Source: Candidatus Zixiibacteriota bacterium (GTDB lineage Bacteria; Zixibacteria; MSB-5A5; GN15; PGXB01). From it: a stretch of DNA of 5,676 bases. The position numbers and the translations under genes were made by a program. The stretch covers positions 1 to 5,676 of the forward strand of contig JAUVBC010000164.1 in the NCBI GenBank assembly GCA_030591405.1. The letters are read 5' to 3'. Each line of letters opens with the position of its first letter. The stretch's first letter is position 1. The notes below the pieces were generated by a model, which saw nothing but the letters and a program-made list of their open reading frames with translations, had not been told where the DNA came from and searched no databases. Below, piece by piece: positions 1 to 4,513 of this stretch.

Positions 1-514
1 CGGCAAAACTTGTCAATTCGGCTCGACCGTTCTGGATTACGTATCCGGCAGGCGTTTGCTGCCATGAATTAGCCACCAATATCCAAAAGGCCGATAACGT
101 AGCTCCAATCGCAACCATAAATATTGAAAACCAATGAATAGCTTTGGAAACTTTGTTCCGACCGAAGAGGTACAAACCGAGAAAGGCAGATTCCAGGAAA
201 AATGCAAAAATACCTTCTGCGGCCAATGGCGCGCCAAATATATCACCTACAAATTTTGAGTATTCGGCCCAGTTGGTCCCGAACTGAAATTCCATTACAA
301 TACCGGTGGCAACACCCACGGCAAAGGTAATAGCCAGTAGTTTACCAAAAAACTTGCCCATTCTGACGTAATCATCATCACCCTTATACCAACCGATTCC
401 CTCGATAATAACAAGCAACCAGGCCAATCCAATAGATATTGGAGGAAAAATAAAATGAAAACCAATGGTTAATGCAAATTGAACTCTTGCCAATAAGACC
501 GGATCAAGTTCCAT
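1..514 (-). CDS. cydA: Cytochrome bd ubiquinol oxidase subunit I (CydA), N-terminal part, cut by window edge
   Basis: Subunit I of the bd-type terminal oxidase, a membrane enzyme that oxidises quinol and reduces O2 to water with high oxygen affinity. I translated 171 codons from the ATG at 514-512; the gene runs off the left edge, so about one third of the usual ~450-520 residues is present. The protein opens MELDPVLLARVQFALTIGFH and aligns by eye with E. coli CydA. His20 matches the haem ligand His19 of E. coli. The block GVATGIVMEFQFGTNW (67-82) and the segment GDIFGAPLAAEG...FFLES (90-109) are family hallmarks, and Glu100 and Glu108 match the conserved membrane glutamates Glu99 and Glu107. 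Several hydrophobic helices are evident. A GGGGGAG Shine-Dalgarno sits about 6 bases before the ATG. It is the last visible gene of the minus-strand block, 78 bases after the ferritin-like gene; cydB would be expected further left. Identity is secure. Confidence 0.96.
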   Translation of the reverse strand, partial: MELDPVLLARVQFALTIGFHFIFPPISIGLAWLLVIIEGIGWYKGDDDYVRMGKFFGKLLAITFAVGVATGIVMEFQFGTNWAEYSKFVGDIFGAPLAAEGIFAFFLESAFLGLYLFGRNKVSKAIHWFSIFMVAIGATLSAFWILVANSWQQTPAGYVIQNGRAELTSFA

Positions 515-536
515 ATTTGTCTCCCCCATTCATTTT

Positions 537-561
537 GGATAACAGCTTTTTGGCGTTATCC
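537..561 (-). promoter_or_regulatory. Small inverted repeat in the cydA leader
   Basis: GGATAAC (537-543) and GTTATCC (555-561) form a perfect 7-base inverted repeat around an 11-base centre, 22 bases upstream of the cydA start and beyond its Shine-Dalgarno. No T-run follows on either strand, so it is not a classical terminator. It could be a weak mRNA hairpin between the two genes or an operator half-site pair. It does not match the Rex or Fnr consensus that often controls cyd genes. Chance occurrence is possible. Confidence 0.3.
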
Positions 562-592
562 TAATTATTGATATTTGGCATAATTTAAAATC

Positions 593-1072
593 TTATAAAT
601 TATAGATGTGACTCTGAATTAATTTGGCATGCCCTTCCTCAAATCCGGCCAGATGCGTAAATACTTTTTTTCCTTCATCCGATTCGGAATTGTCGGCCAA
701 TCTAACAAACAGCTCCTGCGCTTCTATTTCCAGTTTTAGTGCCATATTCAATATTTCAAGCGGGCTTTTTAGAATTTTGACCTTCTCAATCAAATCTCTA
801 TGTTTTTCGGCCATCCTGGCGTCTATCTCAGGTAATCCTTCCTGTTTTAAAACATCAGCGGTGCTGATCCACTTCTCGGAACGAACCAAAGAATCATACT
901 GTCTTTCCAATATCTGGAAATGCTTTTTCTCTTCAGCGGCAAGATTTTCAAGAGTTTCCTTAATCCCATTTGCTTCGGTAAGTTTGATGACCTCAATATA
1001 AAAAACATATGCCGCGACTTCGGATTGAATGCCGGTGGTTAAAGCATCGAGTATTTCAGGATTCACTGCCAT
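593..1072 (-). CDS. Ferritin-like diiron protein, rubrerythrin family, without rubredoxin domain
   Basis: A 159-residue four-helix-bundle protein of the ferritin-like superfamily, closest in pattern to the rubrerythrin diiron domain. Rubrerythrins use a diiron centre to reduce hydrogen peroxide to water with electrons from rubredoxin in the cytoplasm. Candidate ligands are visible in the right order: Glu18 in helix 1, Glu48-x2-His51 in helix 2, Glu117 with Glu120 in helix 3, and Glu145-x2-His148 in helix 4. The bundle fills nearly the whole chain. There is no CxxC...CxxC rubredoxin domain at either end; a separate rubredoxin gene lies at the head of the same block. The start is supported by AGGAG about 5 bases before the ATG at 1072. 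It follows the ZIP gene by 125 bases, a gap with a possible extra promoter. Alternatives are a ferritin-like protein of iron storage or metal handling; the function as a peroxidase is inferred from family and neighbours. Confidence 0.85.
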   Translation of the reverse strand: MAVNPEILDALTTGIQSEVAAYVFYIEVIKLTEANGIKETLENLAAEEKKHFQILERQYDSLVRSEKWISTADVLKQEGLPEIDARMAEKHRDLIEKVKILKSPLEILNMALKLEIEAQELFVRLADNSESDEGKKVFTHLAGFEEGHAKLIQSHIYNL

Positions 1073-1126
1073 ATTAACTCCTAATAGTTTTATTAACCAT
1101 GTCTCTTTCTATAAATTTGCTATCCA

Positions 1127-1155
1127 ATACTAAGTTGTCTACGTCAAAAAATCAA
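1127..1155 (-). promoter_or_regulatory. Possible internal promoter for the ferritin-like gene
   Basis: On the minus strand TTGATT (1155-1150) and TAGTAT (1132-1127) are separated by 17 bases, each matching 4 of 6 sigma70 consensus positions. This would start transcription about 50 bases before the ferritin-like ATG. The 125-base gap between the ZIP and ferritin-like genes is the widest inside the block, which makes an internal promoter plausible. A second overlapping possibility uses TTGACG (1146-1141) but has a poorer -10. In an AT-rich gap such matches occur by chance. Confidence 0.3.
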
Positions 1156-1197
1156 GCTGATATTGCACGTATATTAAATCTTCCGTTTGATTGATTA

Positions 1198-2010
1198 TTA
1201 TCCCAGCGCCACATCGAGGGTCATCATCACTGCAAAACCGAGGATCGCCCCCATTGTCGCGGCGTGAGAATGTCCTCCTGATTGCGATTCCGGGACCAAT
1301 TCCTCAATGACCACAAAAATCATCGCTCCGGCGGCAAAAGCAAGAGCATATGGTAGAATCGGACGGGCAATTAAAACCAAAGCAGCACCGGCAACACCGG
1401 CTATCGGCTCAACAACTCCCGAAAGCTGACCATACCAAAAGCTTCTCATTCGGGAAAAATTTTCTCTCCTCAAAGGCATCGAAATTGCAGTTCCTTCTGG
1501 AAAATTCTGAATACCGATTCCAATTGCCAGCGCAATCGCCCCGGCCAGAGTAGCCGATTCCAAACCGGCCGCCGCGGCACCAAACGCAACGCCAACAGCC
1601 AGACCTTCCGGAATATTATGCAGCGTAATTGCCAAAACCAAAAGAGTGGTTCTCTGCCAACTAGTTTTGACACCCTCGGCCTCGCTAATATCCATTCCGG
1701 GGTGAAGGTGTGGCAAGATCATATCTATCAGCCTTAAGAAAAATGCACCGGCTAAGAAACCTACGACAGCAGGTACCCATGAAGGGATCGCCTGCCCTTC
1801 AGACATCTCGATTGCCGGTGCCAGCAGCGACCAATAACTGGCCGCTATCATAACTCCGGCGGCAAAACCAAGCATACCATCAAGCGTTTTGCGCGGTATC
1901 TCTTTTACAGGAAAAACAAGCGCTGCTCCCAGCGCTGTCATAAACCATGTAAAAATAGTTGCCAACAGTGCCTGCATAATAGGATGTAAGTTCGCAAACC
2001 AATCAATCAT
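1198..2010 (-). CDS. ZIP-family divalent metal transporter, GufA-like
   Basis: A 270-residue inner-membrane transporter of the ZIP family, which moves Zn2+, Fe2+, Mn2+ or similar ions into the cytoplasm. About eight hydrophobic segments can be seen, roughly at 10-32, 43-66, 78-100, 120-146, 150-170, 190-215, 217-237 and 250-268. The two signature motifs of the metal site are present: HNIPEG at 131-136 and QNFPEG at 168-173. These supply His131, Asn132, Glu135, Gln168, Asn169 and Glu172; Glu201 lies where the Bordetella ZIP structure has a further ligand, and Met54 may match its Met99. A short His-Ser-His (247-249) lies in the last loop. Length suits the bacterial GufA/ZupT groups. The ribosome site is weak (GGGA before the ATG). 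The start lies 27 bases after the full-length end of the reductase reading frame, so co-transcription is likely. Next to diiron and rubredoxin genes, iron or manganese is a reasonable cargo, but the sequence does not decide this. Confidence 0.93.
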   Translation of the reverse strand: MIDWFANLHPIMQALLATIFTWFMTALGAALVFPVKEIPRKTLDGMLGFAAGVMIAASYWSLLAPAIEMSEGQAIPSWVPAVVGFLAGAFFLRLIDMILPHLHPGMDISEAEGVKTSWQRTTLLVLAITLHNIPEGLAVGVAFGAAAAGLESATLAGAIALAIGIGIQNFPEGTAISMPLRRENFSRMRSFWYGQLSGVVEPIAGVAGAALVLIARPILPYALAFAAGAMIFVVIEELVPESQSGGHSHAATMGAILGFAVMMTLDVALG

Positions 2011-2037
2011 ATATATCCCAATTCCATATTAAAAAAT

Positions 2038-2196
2038 CTAAAGTTTTACAAAAAACTGTTCTGTATGAACCTGTCCCGCTTCCTTTTTTGAATGCTTCTT
2101 AAAACCTTCTTTTTCCAGCATTTCCAACATAGACTGTATCATCAATGGGTTCCCGCACAGAAACAGATGCGTATTCTCCGGAGTCGGTTTTAATCC
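2038..2196 (-). pseudogene. C-terminal part of the ferredoxin-NADP+ reductase, separated by an in-frame TAG
   Basis: Reading straight on in the same frame beyond the TAG at 2199-2197 gives 52 further codons and a second TAG at 2040-2038. They translate to GLKPTPENTHLFLCGNPLMI followed by a helix, SKKEAGQVHTEQFF and a C-terminal VKL. The CGNP motif (residues 236-239 of the joined protein) and the closing region are the expected end of the NADP-binding domain in this family. The joined protein would be 274 residues counting the stop as one position, a normal length, and it would end 27 bases before the ZIP start. So this stretch is coding sequence, not spacer. Either the stop is a base error, a recent nonsense mutation, or it is read through. 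No independent ribosome site or good start codon is visible at its beginning. Confidence 0.85.
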
Positions 2197-2862
2197 CTAG
2201 GCTTTTTCAATGGTGCCATCGGTCCATAATTTCTGAACAAAACCTTCATGCCCCTTCCATGGAATAACTTCCTCGTGTGCATGACTCAGGATCGGTAAAT
2301 ATGTAAAGTTCTTATTAGCCAATGCCAGAGTTTTCAACTCATCATTATAGCCCAAATCGGTGGAATGGCAGGCACCATGGATAACCGCAAAGCGATGCCT
2401 GACCCCTTCGGCCAATTCCGAGCGGATCATACTTATATACGGAGCGACTCCGGTTCCAGTGGCAGCTAAAACCAAATTAAATTCACTGGGGACCTCTGAT
2501 AATGTAAACATTCCCTTAAATTTGGGCCCCATCCATACTTTATCGCCTGATTTTAGATTCAATAACCTCGGGGTTAGTGAACCGGAACGAACCAGTCCGA
2601 TATAAAACTCAATATATTCTTTGGCAACCGACGATGAAGCAATTGAATAGGCTCGCATTATTACTTTTTCAGGATCAATCTGACTTTCTTCGGGGTCGGC
2701 GGAAGGTGACCTTGGCGCCGAGCCTGGCAATCCCAAAACGCCGTACTGCCCCGGTTTAAAATCCGGTAACTCCCATCCATCTGGAACAACTCTCAACTTA
2801 ACCAAACTGGGGGTTACTTCAATTCTTTGACTTACAATAGAGTTTAGCTCTTTAACAGCCAT
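2197..2862 (-). CDS. Ferredoxin-NADP+ reductase-type flavoprotein, open part (221 aa), ends at a premature TAG
   Basis: An FAD-binding oxidoreductase of the ferredoxin-NADP+ reductase family that moves electrons between NAD(P)H and a small iron-sulfur or rubredoxin-type carrier in the cytoplasm. The FAD domain shows DFKPGQY (34-40) and RAYSIASS (70-77, the RxYS FAD motif), with GSLTPRLLNLKSGD (94-107) behind it. The nucleotide domain begins with AATGTGVAPY (133-142). The open frame stops at TAG 2199-2197, before the CGNP motif and the final helix, which continue in the same frame to 2038. The 221-residue product would therefore lack an essential part of the NADP site. The start overlaps the rubredoxin gene by 19 bases, which points to coupled translation; an AGGA lies somewhat far upstream (about 12 bases). 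The overlap with rubredoxin suggests that rubredoxin is its electron partner (inference). The rest of the frame shows no other damage, so the stop is either very recent or an artefact. Confidence 0.92.
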   Translation of the reverse strand: MAVKELNSIVSQRIEVTPSLVKLRVVPDGWELPDFKPGQYGVLGLPGSAPRSPSADPEESQIDPEKVIMRAYSIASSSVAKEYIEFYIGLVRSGSLTPRLLNLKSGDKVWMGPKFKGMFTLSEVPSEFNLVLAATGTGVAPYISMIRSELAEGVRHRFAVIHGACHSTDLGYNDELKTLALANKNFTYLPILSHAHEEVIPWKGHEGFVQKLWTDGTIEKA

Positions 2863-3062
2863 GATTTATTCAATTCCTTTTTCATTATGTTATTTCTCTT
2901 ATTCTTTTCCGGCGAAAATTCATCTTTACCAGCACCACACTCGGGGCATATAAAATCATCCGGCAAATCCTCAAATGATGTTCCAGATTCAATTCCTTCC
3001 TCAATCCAACCTTCCATTGAATCATAGATCCAGCCACAAATATCGCAAATATATTTCTCCAT
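2844..3062 (-). CDS. Rubredoxin with short basic C-terminal tail
   Basis: A 72-residue one-iron electron carrier. The Fe(Cys)4 site is explicit: CDICGW (Cys6, Cys9) and CPECGAGKDEF (Cys39, Cys42), with the typical rubredoxin residues between, including Tyr4, Tyr13, Asp14, Gly18, the turn LPDDF (33-37) and Phe30. The domain ends near residue 52, the usual size of a rubredoxin. About 20 further residues follow, rich in Lys and Asn, and their last codons overlap the start of the reductase gene by 19 bases. The tail may be little more than reading frame left by the overlap. An AAAGGA site 8 bases before the ATG at 3062 supports the start. As first gene of the minus-strand block it probably accepts electrons from the adjacent reductase and passes them to the diiron protein two genes on; that pairing is inferred. 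Confidence 0.95.
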   Translation of the reverse strand: MEKYICDICGWIYDSMEGWIEEGIESGTSFEDLPDDFICPECGAGKDEFSPEKNKRNNIMKKELNKSWLLKS

Positions 3063-3244
3063 GCAGCTTTTCCTTTAAAAGCAATTTATAACCCATATCA
3101 GCTTTTTCATTGCAGTAAGAAACTGACAACAAGCCGTTCCGTCAACTATTATTTCAATCCAACAGATAATTTGATTTTTTGCCTAATCTTATCGCAAACA
3201 CATCCTCTAAATGACTGGTTTCAGCGACAATTCCGACGCTTTTT

Positions 3245-3274
3245 ATCATCTAAATATTGCTTTATTTTAGTCAA
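3245..3274 (-). promoter_or_regulatory. Candidate promoter for the rubredoxin block
   Basis: On the minus strand TTGACT (3274-3269, 5 of 6 to consensus) is followed after 18 bases by GATGAT (3250-3245, 4 of 6). It would give a leader of about 175 bases before the rubredoxin ATG. Its -35 lies inside the perfect dyad at 3266-3280, which fits control by a repressor. The long leader and weak -10 leave this uncertain, and a closer promoter with poor consensus cannot be excluded. Confidence 0.35.
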
Positions 3275-3280
3275 ACTAAA
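3266..3280. promoter_or_regulatory. Perfect dyad TTTAGT-CAA-ACTAAA, probable operator
   Basis: TTTAGT and ACTAAA are exact reverse complements around a CAA centre, giving a 15-base dyad of the size bound by a dimeric helix-turn-helix repressor. It covers the -35 of the candidate rubredoxin promoter. Its general look (TTTAG...CTAAA) recalls operators of the DtxR/MntR metal-regulator family, which would suit a block containing a metal transporter, but that match is only visual. A related ten-base stretch occurs at 3303-3312. Confidence 0.4.
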
Positions 3281-3284
3281 TCCA

Positions 3285-3301
3285 ATATTAAGCCGTAATA
3301 T
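3285..3301. repeat. Inverted repeat ATATTA-AGCCG-TAATAT
   Basis: ATATTA (3285-3290) and TAATAT (3296-3301) are exact reverse complements around AGCCG. The dyad lies between the two AGTYAAACTA copies and upstream of the -35 of the E1 promoter, a position typical of an activator or repressor site. In AT-rich DNA a 6+6 repeat is not rare, so its meaning is open. Confidence 0.3.
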
Positions 3302-3302
3302 C

Positions 3303-3312
3303 AGTTAAACTA
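3303..3312 (+). repeat. Second copy of AGTYAAACTA
   Basis: AGTTAAACTA here differs at one base from AGTCAAACTA at 3269-3278, in the same orientation with a 34-base offset, close to three helical turns. The flanks do not complete the dyad as at the first copy. If the first is an operator, this could be a weaker second site just upstream of the E1 promoter -35 at 3323. Confidence 0.3.
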
Positions 3313-3322
3313 TATAAAGTTA

Positions 3323-3351
3323 TTGACAATTAAGATAGGGTGAAGTAGAAT
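3323..3351 (+). promoter_or_regulatory. Strong sigma70-type promoter for the E1/E2 genes
   Basis: TTGACA (3323-3328) matches the -35 consensus exactly. A 17-base spacer follows, then TAGAAT (3346-3351), 5 of 6 to the -10 consensus. Transcription would begin near 3357-3359 and leave a leader of about 110 bases before the E1 alpha ATG. This is the best promoter in the window and correctly placed for the 2-oxoacid dehydrogenase genes. The -10 and start point lie inside the palindrome at 3341-3387. Confidence 0.7.
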
Positions 3352-3387
3352 GGGGAGGGAATAAAATTCCCACCTGATTCGACTTCA
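3341..3387. promoter_or_regulatory. 47-base imperfect palindrome over the E1 promoter -10 and start point
   Basis: Two 22-base arms flank a central AAA (3363-3365). Going outwards, GGGAAT/ATTCCC pair perfectly, then A.A mismatch, GG/CC plus a G.T pair, G.G mismatch, GAAT/ATTC, A.G mismatch and TGAAGT/ACTTCA. That makes 18 Watson-Crick pairs, one G.T pair and three single mismatches. As DNA it could be an extended operator over the -10 and +1. As RNA only the inner hairpin GGGAAT-AAA-ATTCCC would lie at the 5' end if transcription starts near 3357; the full hairpin would form only in a transcript begun upstream. No T-run follows, so it is not an ordinary terminator. A copy of a dispersed palindromic repeat is also possible. 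Confidence 0.65.
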
Positions 3388-3458
3388 GCGTAAAAACAGT
3401 AATATTTTTGAGGACAACGACTTGATTAGAATAGTGAATTTATATATTTTATTATATC

Positions 3459-3464
3459 AGGAGG
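3459..3464 (+). promoter_or_regulatory. Consensus ribosome binding site of E1 alpha
   Basis: AGGAGG lies four bases before the ATG at 3469, after a very AT-rich stretch (3438-3457) that should be unstructured. It is the strongest such site in the window and fixes the start of E1 alpha, although the next methionine is only 22 residues further on. The spacing is slightly short. Confidence 0.8.
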
Positions 3465-3468
3465 TTAA

Positions 3469-4503
3469 ATGCCCGCTTCCAAAAAGAAAACGGTAAAATC
3501 GAAAACAGATCAGATTGGATTGCCCGATGAAACCATGCTGGGGCTTTTTTCAAATCTGCTAAAAACCAGACTGCTGGATGAGCGCTTCCGCAAGCTGTAT
3601 CGCCAGGGCCGATTCGCCGGAACTTATTTCTCAGCGGTTGGTCAGGATGCGTCTACTGTCGGACCAACTTATGGACTTCGCGATGAGGATCTAATTGCCC
3701 CGTCACACCGTGAGATCGGCGCCAGTGTCACCAAAGGTGTTCCGCTTGATAAGATCGCCGGCCAGATTTATGCCCGTGAAAGTTCGCCGGATAAAGGGAA
3801 AAGTCATCCCTGCCACTATGGTTGGAAAGCAAAAGGTGTTATTGCCCCTTCCTCGACATTGGCCGGGCAAACCGTTGTTGGGACTGGCTGTGCCATGGGT
3901 TTTCAGATTCAGAAAAAAGATAATGTGGTATTGGCATTTTTTGGCGAAGGTGCTACGGCTCGCGGCGGCTGGCATGAAGCGCTTAACTATGCCGGTATTT
4001 ATAAATTGCCAATAGTCTATATCTGCCAGAATAATCTCTGGGCTGAATCGGTCCCTGCATCTTTGGCAGCCGCAATTACAGATTTTTCCGACCGCGCCAA
4101 AGCTTACGGTTTCCCCGGTGTTACAATTGACGGCAATGACGTCTTCATCACTCACAAAACTGCTGTTGAGGCAATTGACCGTGCGCGAAAAGGTGACGGT
4201 CCGACCTTAATTGAATGTAAGACCTATCGCTGGTATGGTCATTCTGAAATCGATCCGGCCGATTATCGCACCAGTCAGGAATTGGAAGATTGGAAAAGCA
4301 GAGATCCGATTAAGTTTGCTGAAAAAACATTGATGGATATTGGCCTTCTTACCACAACCAAAAAAGAAGCATTGGTCGAACAGTTTAATCAGGAAATTGA
4401 TGAGGCAATAGACGCAGTCGATAAAGATAAATATGCTGATCCGGAAGAAGCCTATAACGACGTTTATTCGGAACAGTTCCCTGTCCGACGAGTAGATTGG
4501 TAA
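3469..4503 (+). CDS. 2-oxoacid dehydrogenase (pyruvate or branched-chain type) E1 component, alpha subunit
   Basis: A 344-residue thiamine-diphosphate-dependent alpha subunit. With the beta subunit encoded just after it, it decarboxylates a 2-oxoacid and transfers the acyl group to the lipoyl arm of E2. The diphosphate/Mg motif reads GEGATARGGWHEALN (159-173) and closes with QNN (187-189); Glu takes the place of the Asp of the GDG motif, as also seen in branched-chain type enzymes. Further landmarks are HREIGA (80-85), GTGCAMG (138-144) and YRWYGHSEIDPADYR (253-267), the conserved region after which DP appears at 279-280. Length is typical of the split (alpha2beta2) E1. The first 13 residues form a Lys-rich tail outside the catalytic fold. 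The E1 beta ATG follows ten bases after the TAA. Pyruvate, branched-chain oxoacids or acetoin cannot be told apart safely; pyruvate is the most common for this arrangement. Confidence 0.95.
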   Translation: MPASKKKTVKSKTDQIGLPDETMLGLFSNLLKTRLLDERFRKLYRQGRFAGTYFSAVGQDASTVGPTYGLRDEDLIAPSHREIGASVTKGVPLDKIAGQIYARESSPDKGKSHPCHYGWKAKGVIAPSSTLAGQTVVGTGCAMGFQIQKKDNVVLAFFGEGATARGGWHEALNYAGIYKLPIVYICQNNLWAESVPASLAAAITDFSDRAKAYGFPGVTIDGNDVFITHKTAVEAIDRARKGDGPTLIECKTYRWYGHSEIDPADYRTSQELEDWKSRDPIKFAEKTLMDIGLLTTTKKEALVEQFNQEIDEAIDAVDKDKYADPEEAYNDVYSEQFPVRRVDW

Positions 4504-4513
4504 AGGGGCTAAA

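Larger units (their letters stand above)
3063..3468. other. Divergent intergenic control region without a gene
   Basis: These 406 bases separate the rubredoxin block (minus) from the E1 block (plus). No convincing reading frame, tRNA or structured RNA family was recognised. The half nearest rubredoxin (3063-3240) is AT-rich and shows nothing clear beyond the rubredoxin ribosome site. The half nearest E1 (3241-3468) is dense in dyads and promoter-like elements, which are listed individually. Confidence 0.8.

Noticed and set aside
624..1001. 125-codon open frame on the plus strand opposite the ferritin-like gene
   Set aside because: Ser/Phe-rich antisense translation without domain features; the minus-strand diiron ligands are clear.
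1150..1197. Possible terminator after the ZIP gene (AATCAA ... TTGATT then T-run)
   Set aside because: Six AT-rich pairs around a loop of more than 30 bases would be too weak; the TTGATT is better read as a possible -35.
2197..2199. TAG in the reductase as a pyrrolysine or reassigned codon
   Set aside because: Pyrrolysine is not known from this family, and TAG is used as an ordinary stop at the end of E1 beta with the next ribosome site immediately after it.
3222..3245. AGCG...CGCT followed by TTTTT as a terminator
   Set aside because: Only a four-base stem with a ten-base loop, and no plus-strand gene lies upstream to terminate.
3403..3410. TATTTTTG as a Bacteroidota-type -7 element (TAnnTTTG)
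   Set aside because: No TTG at the matching -33 distance, and a near-consensus sigma70 promoter lies just upstream.
3703..4155. 150-codon open frame on the minus strand inside E1 alpha
   Set aside because: Fully antisense to a well-conserved gene, with no recognisable domain or ribosome site.
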